Positions 1-8,107 of a DNA stretch of 64,000 nucleotides are shown here, piece by piece; positions within the stretch are counted from its first letter, which is position 1; each line of letters starts with the position of its first letter. Under the pieces are notes generated by a model. It saw only the letters and a list, made by a program, of their open reading frames with translations, made no database searches and was not told the DNA's origin. Source of the stretch: Gallaecimonas sp045291545 (lineage in GTDB: Bacteria; Pseudomonadota; Gammaproteobacteria; Enterobacterales; Gallaecimonadaceae). A program made the translations under genes and the position numbers. The DNA lies in the NCBI RefSeq assembly GCF_045291545.1, contig NZ_CP149514.1:2232001-2296000 (forward strand). Reading direction: 5' to 3'.

Positions 1-1
1 C

Positions 2-409
2 AATAGCGTTGCGCTGCACTATCCGGACGGTAGCCAGGTCAGTACCGACCCGGAATTTCCGTTGCGTCTGCAACAGCGCCTGGCCCAGGGCCTGGAGGCG
101 CGGGGTTATGCCATTTCCAACGATGCCAACGCCCAGCTGACCGTCAGCTTGCAAAGCGTGCAGGCCAATATTGGCCATGGCCTGGTTCGCCACACTAGCG
201 ACCTGACCGTGGTGACCAAGGTCATCGCCCGGCGTGGTAACCATACTCTGACCCGCCGTTTTACTACAGCCGGCAAACTAACGGCGCCGCTGAAAGCCGA
301 TGCCGGGCGCATAGAGTCGGAAATGAACCGCTTGCTGGAAAAAAATATGCTGGCCATTTTGACCGACTCGCAGTTATCGCGTTTCTTCAATGTCACCACA
401 GGAGAATAA
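2..409 (+). CDS. yajG: YajG-family lipoprotein, C-terminal part (5' end outside window)
   Basis: The frame is open from base 2 and ends with TAA at 407-409, so about 135 C-terminal residues are visible; the start, signal peptide and expected lipobox lie upstream. The visible part alternates hydrophobic and polar residues and ends in a pattern like E. coli YajG (a basic stretch, then an amphipathic segment with LTDSQLSRFF). YajG proteins are putative outer-membrane lipoproteins of unknown function. The yajG-ampG neighbourhood is conserved in enterobacteria, and ampG follows two genes downstream, which supports the call. The cyclophilin gene begins only 2 bases after the stop, so the two are probably cotranscribed. 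Family recognition is from remembered similarity and synteny. Confidence 0.68.
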   Translation, partial: NSVALHYPDGSQVSTDPEFPLRLQQRLAQGLEARGYAISNDANAQLTVSLQSVQANIGHGLVRHTSDLTVVTKVIARRGNHTLTRRFTTAGKLTAPLKADAGRIESEMNRLLEKNMLAILTDSQLSRFFNVTTGE

Positions 410-411
410 GA

Positions 412-1008
412 ATGAAAATTTGGCTTAGCGCCCTCTTATTACTATTTACCGGCCTGACCCAGGCGGCCATGAAAACAGCCGACCTGCAACCTGACAACCT
501 GTTTCCCCGGGTACGTTTTGAAACCAACTACGGCAATTTTGTGGTTGAGCTGGATCGCACCCGTGCGCCTATTACTGTCGACAATTTTTTGCGTTACGCC
601 GTAGATGGGCATTACAACAAAACGCTGTTTCATCGCATCGTCAAAAACTTTGTGGTTCAGGGCGGCGGCTACGACTTTAAATTTAACGAGCGGCCCACCC
701 GCAAAGCCATTGTCAATGAATCTGGTAATGGTCTGCGCAATGAAGTGGGAACCATTGCCATGGCCCGGGAAGATGACCCGCACAGCGCCACCAGCCAGTT
801 TTACTTCAACCTTAAAGACAACAAAAATCTTGACCCAAGCCCTAGACGCTGGGGCTACGCCGTTTTTGGTGAAGTGGTTGACGGTATGGATGTACTGAAA
901 AAAATGGGTAATGTTGCGACCGGAACCGACGCCAATACCGGTTTTGAAAATGTGCCCATCGCCCCGGTGATGCTCAACAAAGTGGTATTACTGCCTCCTA
1001 TTCAGTGA
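412..1008 (+). CDS. ppiA: Periplasmic cyclophilin-type peptidyl-prolyl cis-trans isomerase
   Basis: A 198-residue protein with an N-terminal signal peptide (Lys2, hydrophobic core 4-16, likely cleavage after TQA near residue 19), so export to the periplasm is expected. The mature part is a single cyclophilin domain: FHRIVKNFVVQGGG carries the catalytic Arg and Gln, followed by NESGNGLRNEVGTIAMAR and SQFYFNL, the usual active-site strands. It catalyses proline cis-trans isomerisation in folding proteins. A ribosome site (GGAG at 401-404) precedes ATG 412 inside the end of yajG. Length and order match E. coli PpiA; the gene symbol is by similarity, and another periplasmic paralogue name is possible. 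Confidence 0.9.
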   Translation: MKIWLSALLLLFTGLTQAAMKTADLQPDNLFPRVRFETNYGNFVVELDRTRAPITVDNFLRYAVDGHYNKTLFHRIVKNFVVQGGGYDFKFNERPTRKAIVNESGNGLRNEVGTIAMAREDDPHSATSQFYFNLKDNKNLDPSPRRWGYAVFGEVVDGMDVLKKMGNVATGTDANTGFENVPIAPVMLNKVVLLPPIQ

Positions 1009-1050
1009 GCAACAAGCGCCGTCACTGACTGGCGGCGCTATACTGTCGAC

Positions 1051-1404
1051 ATGAAAATAGCTTCTGCAACCTATCAGTCGTCGTCTTTGACGGCGTTTTT
1101 TGATCAGCATATTCCGGCCCTGATCGATATCAGCCGGCGGCTGCTTGATCAGGCTATCGATGCCCTCAGCCTGGAACAGCAATTACTGGCCATTCTTGAG
1201 CACTGGCAATGCCTGGCAGTATCCGATGCCAAAATCGACTCTCCTCGTGAGCAAGCCTTCTGGCAGACCTTTGATCTGCTGAGTCGCTTTCAGCCCCATC
1301 GGCTACGCGGCCACTGGGCTATTCGCCAGCAACTGGAAAACTGCCTGGCCTTTTTACAAGAAGGCGGCCCTTTGCCACAACCGCTGAGCGCCCTGCGCCC
1401 TTGA
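1051..1404 (+). CDS. Hypothetical protein, 117 residues
   Basis: I do not recognise this protein. It is a soluble, probably alpha-helical polypeptide without signal peptide or membrane segment; it has four Trp, and long stretches read as amphipathic helices (for example residues 14-50 and 78-105). It lies between the cyclophilin gene and ampG in the same direction. No good Shine-Dalgarno site precedes ATG 1051. An inverted repeat (1015-1021 with 1033-1039) and a TATACT box at 1039-1044 lie just upstream, so it may have its own promoter or a very short leader. Reality is supported by codon use and by the otherwise empty gap, not by homology. Confidence 0.55.
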   Translation: MKIASATYQSSSLTAFFDQHIPALIDISRRLLDQAIDALSLEQQLLAILEHWQCLAVSDAKIDSPREQAFWQTFDLLSRFQPHRLRGHWAIRQQLENCLAFLQEGGPLPQPLSALRP

Positions 1405-1470
1405 GGTTGCCTTTAAAACCAATGCTGGTACCTTGCTAAGCCAGATCTTATTTCCGGCAAGGACTTTGCT

Positions 1471-2715
1471 GTGCCCCAGCCTCCCTGGTGGTCGCTAATA
1501 CTCAAGCGCCGCTTTTTTTTGTGTATTCTCACCGGCTTTGCCTCCGGCCTGCCGCTGTTTTTCCTGTTCCAGCTGGTACCGGGCTGGCTGCGTGATCAGC
1601 ACGTGGATCTGGCCAGCATTGGCTTATTGTCACTGGTGCAGTTTCCCTATACCTGGAAGTTTCTCTGGGCCCCTCTGATGGACCGCTTCGAGCTGCCCTT
1701 TTTAGGCTTGCGGCGAGGTTGGCTGTTGCTGACTCAGCTAGGACTGTTGGCCGCTATGGCAACGTTTGCCTTGTGCGATCCGAAACAGGGGCTGGAGCCG
1801 ATTGTCTGGGTGGCTATTCTGGTGGCAGCCTTTTCCGCCTCACAGGATATTGTTATCGATGCTTTTCGCCGGGAAATTCTCGCCGATAACGAACTGGGGC
1901 TGGGTAATGCCATTCACATCAACGCCTACCGGCTGGCGGGGTTGATCCCCGGCTCGCTGTCGTTGATCCTGGCGGACCACCTGCCCTGGTCCACGGTGTT
2001 TGTGATCACCGCCGGATTTATGGCTGTGGGCCTGCTGTTGACCCTGATCGCTGATGAGCCAACCCACGAACGCCACCCCAGCACCTGGCAACAAGCCGTA
2101 GTGGAACCCTTTCACGAGTTTTTCAGCCGCCATGGCGTGAAAGCAGCGCTGTTGTTATTGGCTTTTATGGTGCTGTACAAGCTTGGCGATAATATGGCTA
2201 CCGCCCTGCAAACGCCCTTTTATCTGGATATGGGCTATAGCAAATCAGAAATTGGCCTGGTGGCTAAACATGCGGCGCTATGGCCAGCAGTGTTCGGTGG
2301 TTTGCTCGGCGGTATCTTGATGCTGAAGATCGGCATCAACCGTTCACTGTGGCTATTTGGCCTGGTGCAGATGGTCAGTATTCTAGGTTATGCCTTGCTG
2401 GCCTGGTTACCACTGGAAACGCGCAATCTGTGGTGGCTGGCCTTGGTCGTGGCAACGGAATATCTGGGAGTTGGCCTTGGCGCCGCCGCACTGACGGCCT
2501 TTATCGCTCGTGAAGCCAACAAGACTTTTCTGGCCACGCAACTGGCGCTGCTGACAGCCCTGACTGCCGTGCCCAGGGTGCTGGCCAATGCCGCCACTGG
2601 TTTTATGGTGGATAGTGTTGGCTGGGTACATTTTTATCTGATTTGTGCGCTGGTCGCTTTACCGGGTATGGCCTTGCTCCCCTGGGTGGCTCCTTGGCAG
2701 CGCAAGACTGACTAA
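1471..2715 (+). CDS. ampG: AmpG muropeptide permease (MFS)
   Basis: A 414-residue polytopic membrane protein of the major facilitator superfamily with about 12 hydrophobic segments. The N-terminal part has the AmpG pattern (SGLPLFFLFQLVPGWLRD, then FPYTWKFLWAPLMDRF and SASQDIVIDAFRREIL). AmpG imports GlcNAc-anhydroMurNAc peptides from the periplasm for peptidoglycan recycling and, where AmpR/AmpC exist, links cell-wall damage to beta-lactamase induction. The start is GTG at 1471, preceded by AAGGA at 1459-1463 with 7-base spacing. It is shorter than E. coli AmpG (about 490 residues), which has a longer C-terminal part; shorter forms are common in other gammaproteobacteria. Confidence 0.92.
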   Translation: MPQPPWWSLILKRRFFLCILTGFASGLPLFFLFQLVPGWLRDQHVDLASIGLLSLVQFPYTWKFLWAPLMDRFELPFLGLRRGWLLLTQLGLLAAMATFALCDPKQGLEPIVWVAILVAAFSASQDIVIDAFRREILADNELGLGNAIHINAYRLAGLIPGSLSLILADHLPWSTVFVITAGFMAVGLLLTLIADEPTHERHPSTWQQAVVEPFHEFFSRHGVKAALLLLAFMVLYKLGDNMATALQTPFYLDMGYSKSEIGLVAKHAALWPAVFGGLLGGILMLKIGINRSLWLFGLVQMVSILGYALLAWLPLETRNLWWLALVVATEYLGVGLGAAALTAFIAREANKTFLATQLALLTALTAVPRVLANAATGFMVDSVGWVHFYLICALVALPGMALLPWVAPWQRKTD

Positions 2716-2783
2716 CGATTCAGCCTTGAGCCAGCACAGGGGCACTAGGTTACAATGACATCGACTCTGTTCAAGGAGAAAGG

Positions 2784-3128
2784 ATGCCGGCGTTGCTGTT
2801 GTCCAAACGCACCTATCGACTGTTACTGATCGTCACAGTACTGGCCACAGCCTTTTTGGCGGTTACAAAGGCCCATTACCCACAACCGGGGGGCGACAAG
2901 TCGATGCACATTCTGGCCTTTTTTGTACTCAGCCTGCTGACCTACGGCGCCGTGCGGCGGCCGCTGTGGCCACAATGGCTGGCGCTGGCCGGCTATGGAG
3001 CAGCTATTGAACTGGTGCAAGAATGGCTGCCTTATCGCGAGTCCAGCATTTATGACTGGCTGGCCGATGTGGTGGGTATCAGCATGGCTTATATGCTGCT
3101 GTGGCTGGTGAAGCAATGGCGCCGGTAG
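2784..3128 (+). CDS. VanZ-like family membrane protein
   Basis: A 114-residue protein with about four hydrophobic segments (12-28, 41-54, 64-84, 95-109). The signature of VanZ-like proteins is visible: a GGDKSMHILAFFVL segment, then an acidic/aromatic stretch AAIELVQEWLPYRESSIYDWLADVVGI. VanZ confers low-level teicoplanin resistance in enterococci, but the function of these short proteobacterial homologues is not established. An AAGGAGAAAGG ribosome site precedes ATG 2784. It overlaps panE by 13 bases, suggesting translational coupling. Confidence 0.82.
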   Translation: MPALLLSKRTYRLLLIVTVLATAFLAVTKAHYPQPGGDKSMHILAFFVLSLLTYGAVRRPLWPQWLALAGYGAAIELVQEWLPYRESSIYDWLADVVGISMAYMLLWLVKQWRR

Positions 3129-3913
3129 GCATCATTGGTGACGGTGCCATTGGCCGGCTGATTGCCAGCCGCCTGCGCTGCCAAGACTGGCCGGTCCTGC
3201 TGGCCGGGCGGCAGCACCCGAAAAATACCCCGGTGTGCCTGTGGCTTATCTGCACCAAAAGTTATCAGGTAGCAGAAGCGGTGGCCACGCTGGATACGCA
3301 AACGCCGCTGGTGTTACTCAGCAATGGCCTCGGCCCCCATCAGCAACTGGCGTTGCGCCCCAATCCACTGTATCTGGGCACCACCACTTACGGTGCCCGC
3401 CGCCAGGGCAGTAACGTCGAACTGACCGGCCGCGGCCATTGTGATTACGGCCACTATGCCGGCCATAGCCGTCACCTGCCCCTGGTGCACACAGTGCTTA
3501 ATGCCGCATTGCCACCGGCTCGCCAGCATCTGGTGGTGATGCCGGCACTCTTGCGCAAACTGGCCATCAACGCGGTGATTAATCCTTTGACCGCCCGTGA
3601 CGGCGTTAGCAATGGTGCTTTGCTGGCAGAGCATTATCGTCAGGAGATACAAACCCTCGTCGACCAGATGCAACCGGTGCTCTATGGTCTGGGGCTGCCC
3701 GACGATAATGCCACTTTATCTGCCCAGCTTTACCGGGTTGCCGCCAACACCGCGGCCAATCATTCCTCGATGCTGCAAGACATCACTAATGGAAGAAAAA
3801 CTGAAATTGACAGTATTACCGGTTATCTTTGTCAGCAGGCCCAACAGCAGCATTTGCCGGTACCTGCACACCAGGCACTGCTGGAGATAATCAAGGACCT
3901 AGCAAATGAGTGA
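3116..3913 (+). CDS. panE: 2-dehydropantoate 2-reductase (ketopantoate reductase), shortened Rossmann domain
   Basis: NADPH-dependent reduction of ketopantoate to pantoate in coenzyme A synthesis. I chose ATG 3116 rather than an in-frame GTG at 3101, giving 265 residues beginning MAPVGIIGDGAIG with the GxGxxG nucleotide-binding loop. The catalytic lysine segment (RKLAINAVINPLTA) and the C-terminal TEIDSITGYL with the catalytic Glu are intact. Compared with E. coli PanE (303 residues) about 25 residues are missing between the second strand and the ICTKSYQ strand, the region that helps hold NADPH. Reading frame and flanks are intact, so this looks like a real deletion. Order panE-yajL-thiI matches E. 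coli; panE and yajL overlap by 8 bases. Confidence 0.85.
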   Translation: MAPVGIIGDGAIGRLIASRLRCQDWPVLLAGRQHPKNTPVCLWLICTKSYQVAEAVATLDTQTPLVLLSNGLGPHQQLALRPNPLYLGTTTYGARRQGSNVELTGRGHCDYGHYAGHSRHLPLVHTVLNAALPPARQHLVVMPALLRKLAINAVINPLTARDGVSNGALLAEHYRQEIQTLVDQMQPVLYGLGLPDDNATLSAQLYRVAANTAANHSSMLQDITNGRKTEIDSITGYLCQQAQQQHLPVPAHQALLEIIKDLANE

Positions 3914-4466
3914 TGTGTGGATCCTCTGCACCCACGGCTGTGAAGCCACCGAAGTGGTTGCGGTAGCTGACTTGCTACGCCGGGCAAACCTTAAATGCCG
4001 GTTGGTCAGCATGGAAGACAGTCAAACCCTGCAATGTGCCCGCAAAATTATCATCAAAGCTGATCTCAGTTGGCAGGAAGCCACCACCATGCCCAGAGCC
4101 ATGGTCTTACCCGGTGGTATGGAAGGCACCGAACGATTACTGGAAAGCAGCGTACTTGATAAGTGGGTAGAGCAACTGCAGGCAGAAGAAGGCTGGCTGG
4201 CGGCCAGTGGGGTGGCTCCGGCGCTGATCCTGGCCAGCAAACCCTGGCTGCCGGAACATACCCGCTTAACCAGCCACCCGGGGTTTCACCCACAGTTACC
4301 AATAGCCGGGCGACAAGATAATGCCTTGGTGGTCACCGACCATCTGCAGCGGGTGATCAGCAGTCAAGGGCCCGGCACCGGCATGTTGCTGGCGCTGGCC
4401 ATCATAGAGGTACTGGCGGGCGACGAAATGGCGCAGCGTATCGCCGCGCCACTGGTGCTGACTTAA
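3906..4466 (+). CDS. yajL: DJ-1/PfpI superfamily protein, YajL-like, nucleophile Cys replaced
   Basis: A 186-residue cytoplasmic protein of the DJ-1/PfpI fold. The first strand and GCEATEVVAVADLLRRA keep the conserved Glu of the family (Glu13), and MVLPGGMEGTERL and SQGPGTGMLLALAIIEVL match YajL. At the nucleophile elbow, where E. coli YajL has ICAAPA with the reactive Cys106, this protein reads SGVAPA (residues 101-106): the cysteine is replaced by Gly102. Thus the protein is recognised by fold and by synteny with panE and thiI, but the classical thiol chemistry (chaperone/deglycase activities reported for the family) is unlikely. Its stop codon overlaps that of the convergent thiI in a TTAA tetramer. 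Confidence 0.8.
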   Translation: MSDVWILCTHGCEATEVVAVADLLRRANLKCRLVSMEDSQTLQCARKIIIKADLSWQEATTMPRAMVLPGGMEGTERLLESSVLDKWVEQLQAEEGWLAASGVAPALILASKPWLPEHTRLTSHPGFHPQLPIAGRQDNALVVTDHLQRVISSQGPGTGMLLALAIIEVLAGDEMAQRIAAPLVLT

Positions 4467-5914
4467 CGGGGTCGATACACCCGTACATTGTTAAAGCCCT
4501 GCTCCTGCAGATATAAAGCCTGCAGCTGGCTCATAACGCCGCGTTGGCAATACAGGTAGTAGGTTTGCTGAGGAGGTAATTCGGCAAATACCGTCGCCAA
4601 TTTATAAAAAGGCACAGCTTTCACTTCATGGCCGGCCACCACCAGTGGCGCCTGTTCCTGCTCTTCCGGCGGGCGAATATCCAGCACCACCGCGCCAGTG
4701 GCTACGGCCTGCTCAGTGGCCACTTCCTGCACCTGCTCGGCAGCCTGATGGGCGATGTCACGGATATCCATCACCACGGCGTTGGCAAGGGCTTCGTCCA
4801 GCACCGCCATGTCAAACTGGGCTTCGCTGGCTTCGACCTTGGCCAGATCGGCACGAACATTGGGGTTCTTGGAAATCACCCCACAAAACTCCGGCATGCT
4901 CTCGGCTATTTCGAAGGTGCCAATGCGTTTGGCGGTATCAACAATCTCTTGCTTGTCCATGAAGATCAGCGGCCGCAACACCAGCTTTTCGCTGGCCTTG
5001 TCAATCACCGCCAGATTCGTCAGTGTCTGGCTGGACACCTGCCCAACAGCTTCTCCTGTCACTAGCGCCTGGATTTTCATCCGTTCGGCAACCTGACTGG
5101 CGGCCCGTACCATCATCCGCTTCAACACCACGCCCATCAGGCCATCGTCGATCTTTTCCAGGATCTCGCCAACCACCTGCTCAAACGGCACAGTGATGAA
5201 CTTGACGCGGTGAGAAGCCCCAAAACGCTCCCAAAGTTGGTAGGCCATCTGTTTGGTGCCCATCTCATGGGAGCGGCCACCCAGGTTGAAAAAACAGTAA
5301 TGGGTGCGAGAGCCACGACGAATGGCGTGGTAAGAGGCCACACCGGAGTCAAAACCACCGGAGATAAGGCTGAGCAAATCTTCCTGGGTCTTGATAGGAA
5401 AGCCACCCAAACCCTCATGGCGCTGCTGCACCAGATAGCAGTAGTCACCGTCAATCTCGATGTTGAGAGTAAGGTCGGGGTTTTTCAGCCGCACACCGGC
5501 GGTGTCATTGTGCTGATTCAGGCCACCACCGACGTAGCGTTCCACTTCAATTGAGCTGAAATCGTGCTTGCCGTGGCGCTTAACCCGCACACAAAAGGTT
5601 TTGCCGGTAAGCTCTGCGCCCCAATTTTGCTGCGCCACCTCATAGATGTCGTGCAGGTTCTCGAAGGGGTATTGCGCCACTTCCAGAACGTGGGCGACCC
5701 CTGGGGTGCTGCGCAGTTTGTCAATTACCGCCAGGCGATCAAGGTGGTCTGGCGCCCGCACTTCCAGCTTATCCCAGAAGCGGTCCACTTTAATGTCGTC
5801 ACCCACCCTGCGCAGCGCCACCCGCACATTGGATTCGAGCAGCTTGATAAAGCGCAGCCGCACTGACTTACTTTTGATGGTGATTTCCGGGTGGAGCTTG
5901 AGGATGAACTTCAC
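4463..5914 (-). CDS. thiI: tRNA 4-thiouridine synthase ThiI with rhodanese domain
   Basis: A 483-residue enzyme that adenylates and thiolates tRNA uridine 8 and, with its rhodanese domain, supplies sulfur for the thiamin thiazole. Visible domains are an N-terminal ferredoxin-like/THUMP region (about 1-165), a PP-loop ATP pyrophosphatase motif SGGFDSG (185-191), a Cys344 in EFCGVISKNPN and the rhodanese active-site Cys456 in YCQRGVMS. Both Cys positions match the E. coli enzyme numbering. Upstream, TATAAT is readable in the minus direction around 5948-5953 as a possible -10 box. It is convergent with yajL with no room for a terminator. Confidence 0.97.
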   Translation of the reverse strand: MKFILKLHPEITIKSKSVRLRFIKLLESNVRVALRRVGDDIKVDRFWDKLEVRAPDHLDRLAVIDKLRSTPGVAHVLEVAQYPFENLHDIYEVAQQNWGAELTGKTFCVRVKRHGKHDFSSIEVERYVGGGLNQHNDTAGVRLKNPDLTLNIEIDGDYCYLVQQRHEGLGGFPIKTQEDLLSLISGGFDSGVASYHAIRRGSRTHYCFFNLGGRSHEMGTKQMAYQLWERFGASHRVKFITVPFEQVVGEILEKIDDGLMGVVLKRMMVRAASQVAERMKIQALVTGEAVGQVSSQTLTNLAVIDKASEKLVLRPLIFMDKQEIVDTAKRIGTFEIAESMPEFCGVISKNPNVRADLAKVEASEAQFDMAVLDEALANAVVMDIRDIAHQAAEQVQEVATEQAVATGAVVLDIRPPEEQEQAPLVVAGHEVKAVPFYKLATVFAELPPQQTYYLYCQRGVMSQLQALYLQEQGFNNVRVYRPR

Positions 5915-5978
5915 GGTAAAACCCTGGCTGGTGGCAAAGCGAGCGGATTATACCGGGCCAGTCCGTTCACTGCACCCG

Positions 5979-6002
5979 CAGCGCTGATTTTTATCAGCGC
6001 TG
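5979..6002 (-). terminator. Hairpin at the 3' end of pomB (possible terminator)
   Basis: A perfect 10-bp stem (CAGCGCTGAT) with a 4-base loop includes the pomB stop codon. No uridine tract follows on the minus strand, so it may be a transcript-stabilising hairpin rather than an intrinsic terminator. thiI lies just beyond on the same strand. Confidence 0.4.
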
Positions 6003-6926
6003 GCGCTGTGGCGCCGGGCCGGCGGCATCGATTTCGTCAGTCACCTTCGCTTTGCCCTGATTGATGGCAATTTCCACGCGGCGGTTTTTAGCGCGGTTGG
6101 CTGCCGAAGTATTCGGCACCAGCGGTTTAGTGTCAGCAAAACCACGCACGACTAATCGGTCAGGGTCCAGTCCCTGTACCTTAAGTAACTCATGGGTAAC
6201 AGCCAACGCCCGCTGCACCGACAGATCCCAGTTAGAGCTGTACAGTTCCGAGTTGACTTTCAGATCGTCGGTATGTCCGGATACGGTGATTTCTCCCGGT
6301 ACTGTTTTTAGCAACTCGCCCACTTCCCGGATAATGGGGCGAAAACGTGGCTGCAAGAACGCCGAACCAGAAGGAAAAGAACCTTTTTCACGGATCCGAA
6401 TGATGATCTGCTGGCCCAATGCTTCCAGCTCAATAGAGCCATCGCGGATCTCTGCGTTCAGGGCTTTGGCCATTTTACGGGCCAAGTCATTCATCTGCTG
6501 CTGTGATTCAGCGCTGGTTTTTTTAGCTCCCTGACTAGACGCCTCACCACTTTGATTGTCCCGGTTCTGACTCTTGCCGCCAGCATAGCGGCTTTCCCCT
6601 TTTTGAAACTCCAGACTTTGCTGAGTCATTTCCATGGTTTGTTGCTGCACCGTTTCGATCGGTGTCGGCTCAGGCTTACCAGGACTGAACTCCTGCGCAA
6701 TAACGGAAGTACCTTTAGGGATGTCTTTGACTTCAATGCGGTTTTGTACACCAAAGGCAAATTTCATGGAGCCGGCGATCTGCTTGAACTTCAGTACGTC
6801 CATTTCCGAGAACGATAACAGCAGTACAAAGAAACACATCAGCAGCGACATCAAATCAGCAAAAGTCCCCATCCAGGGTGGTAACCCCGGCGGTGGACAT
6901 TTGCACTTCTGCTGCTCGTCACTCAT
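5994..6926 (-). CDS. pomB: Flagellar stator protein PomB/MotB
   Basis: A 310-residue stator B subunit: short cytoplasmic N-terminus with a Cys/Pro stretch, one membrane helix (about 22-42) with the ion-binding Asp24, a charged linker with plug-like segments, and a C-terminal OmpA-like peptidoglycan-binding domain (about 190-290, with GHTDDLKVNSELYSSNWDLS). Asp24 coincides with the sodium-binding aspartate of Vibrio PomB. Together with PomA it forms the ion channel that drives flagellar rotation and anchors it to the cell wall. It starts 3 bases after the pomA stop. The sodium type is inferred from similarity to PomAB; no other flagellar gene is in the window. Confidence 0.93.
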   Translation of the reverse strand: MSDEQQKCKCPPPGLPPWMGTFADLMSLLMCFFVLLLSFSEMDVLKFKQIAGSMKFAFGVQNRIEVKDIPKGTSVIAQEFSPGKPEPTPIETVQQQTMEMTQQSLEFQKGESRYAGGKSQNRDNQSGEASSQGAKKTSAESQQQMNDLARKMAKALNAEIRDGSIELEALGQQIIIRIREKGSFPSGSAFLQPRFRPIIREVGELLKTVPGEITVSGHTDDLKVNSELYSSNWDLSVQRALAVTHELLKVQGLDPDRLVVRGFADTKPLVPNTSAANRAKNRRVEIAINQGKAKVTDEIDAAGPAPQRQR

Positions 6927-6929
6927 GGC

Positions 6930-7694
6930 TTATTCATCCGTGGTGGCGATCTGACGTTTGGATTCCGCCAGATAATTTTTCAGCATGTTTTCAATCACCC
7001 TTGGGTTCAAGCCGGCCTGAATGGCCAGTACCGCGTCCATGATCAAGCGGCGGTTGAGCATTTCTTCTTCCATCCGCAAGGTCAGTTTGTCAGCAATAGG
7101 AATAGCCACCATGTTGGCTAACACGGCACCATAAAGGGTTGTCAGCAAGGCCACCGCCATCGCCGGGCCGATAGACTTGGGGTCATCCATGTTTTTCAAC
7201 ATGGCGACCAGGCCAATCAGCGTACCGATCATCCCCATGGCCGGGGCCACATCGGCAGTGGCTTTGAAAATGCCGATACCACGCTCATGGCGCTCGACGG
7301 TTTCGGCAATGTCTTTTGACAGGTTACTGCGCACCACATCTTCATCATGGCCATCGACCAGCAAGTCGATGCCCTTTTGCATGAAGCTGTTGGTAATTTC
7401 CGCCTCTTCCAGTGCCAAAAAGCCGCCTTTGCGGGCCGCATCAGCCATTTCCACCGCCTTCTCGATCAGTTCCTCTGGCTTTTCCAGCTTGAACATGAAG
7501 GCTTTCATGGCAATTTTGGTGGCACCAAAAAACTGCCCCATGTTGTACTTCATCAGTACCACACACATGGAGCCTGCAACGACGATGAGTACCGATGGTA
7601 CGTCCATAAAGGCGCTGATGGAGCCGCCCATAACCATCGCCATGACGATAAAGGCAAAAGCGCCCACAATCCCGATGAGTGTTGCCAGATCCAA
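6930..7694 (-). CDS. pomA: Flagellar stator protein PomA/MotA, TTG start
   Basis: A 254-residue inner-membrane protein with four membrane segments and a large cytoplasmic loop; PomA-like N-terminus (MDLATLIGIVGAFAF) and the conserved PAMGMIGTLIGLVAML segment in the third membrane region. It pairs with PomB to form the stator channel. The only start that gives the family N-terminus is TTG at 7694, with AAGGAG 9 bases upstream. An ATG at 7701 between that ribosome site and the TTG is in another frame and would produce a different polypeptide. Order pomA-pomB with a 3-base gap is typical. Confidence 0.94.
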   Translation of the reverse strand: MDLATLIGIVGAFAFIVMAMVMGGSISAFMDVPSVLIVVAGSMCVVLMKYNMGQFFGATKIAMKAFMFKLEKPEELIEKAVEMADAARKGGFLALEEAEITNSFMQKGIDLLVDGHDEDVVRSNLSKDIAETVERHERGIGIFKATADVAPAMGMIGTLIGLVAMLKNMDDPKSIGPAMAVALLTTLYGAVLANMVAIPIADKLTLRMEEEMLNRRLIMDAVLAIQAGLNPRVIENMLKNYLAESKRQIATTDE

Positions 7695-7870
7695 GGGGCA
7701 TCTCTCCTTAAACTTTTAAGCGTCACGTATTAGGGTATAGCCTGACGCCGCTAATTTTTGCTGTTGCGGGCGAGAAGAGCAAGGTTGATATTTGCGTTTG
7801 TAACCGCTTGGCAGTACTTTGTGCGCCCAATCCTTCATCGACCTCACAGGCACAGACTTAAGGATAACTC

Positions 7871-8107
7871 ATGGCAAAAAAGCAGCCGGAAAACATGACG
7901 TTTGAACAGAGCCTGGGTGAACTCGAACAGGTAGTGCAGCTGCTCGAACAGGGCGAGCTGAGCCTGGACGAGGCGCTCAAGCAATTTGAACGTGGCGTTG
8001 CCTTGAGTCGTGCCAGCGAGCAGAAACTACAGGCCGCTGAGCAGAAAGTCCAGGTACTGCTGGCTGACGGCAATATCCTGGCGCCTTTTGAAGGCGACAG
8101 CGAATGA
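7871..8107 (+). CDS. xseB: Exodeoxyribonuclease VII small subunit
   Basis: A 78-residue protein with the XseB pattern: FEQSLGELEQVVQLLEQGELSLDEALKQFERGVALS, two helices that bind the XseA large subunit, and a variable tail. Exonuclease VII degrades single-stranded DNA. AAGGA at 7861-7865 precedes ATG 7871. Its stop overlaps the ispA start in an ATGA tetramer, and xseB-ispA-dxs is a conserved operon in gammaproteobacteria. Confidence 0.95.
   Translation: MAKKQPENMTFEQSLGELEQVVQLLEQGELSLDEALKQFERGVALSRASEQKLQAAEQKVQVLLADGNILAPFEGDSE

Noticed and set aside
3230..3250. Frameshift as cause of the short PanE
   Set aside because: Both flanking segments are in the same frame without a stop, so an in-frame deletion is simpler.
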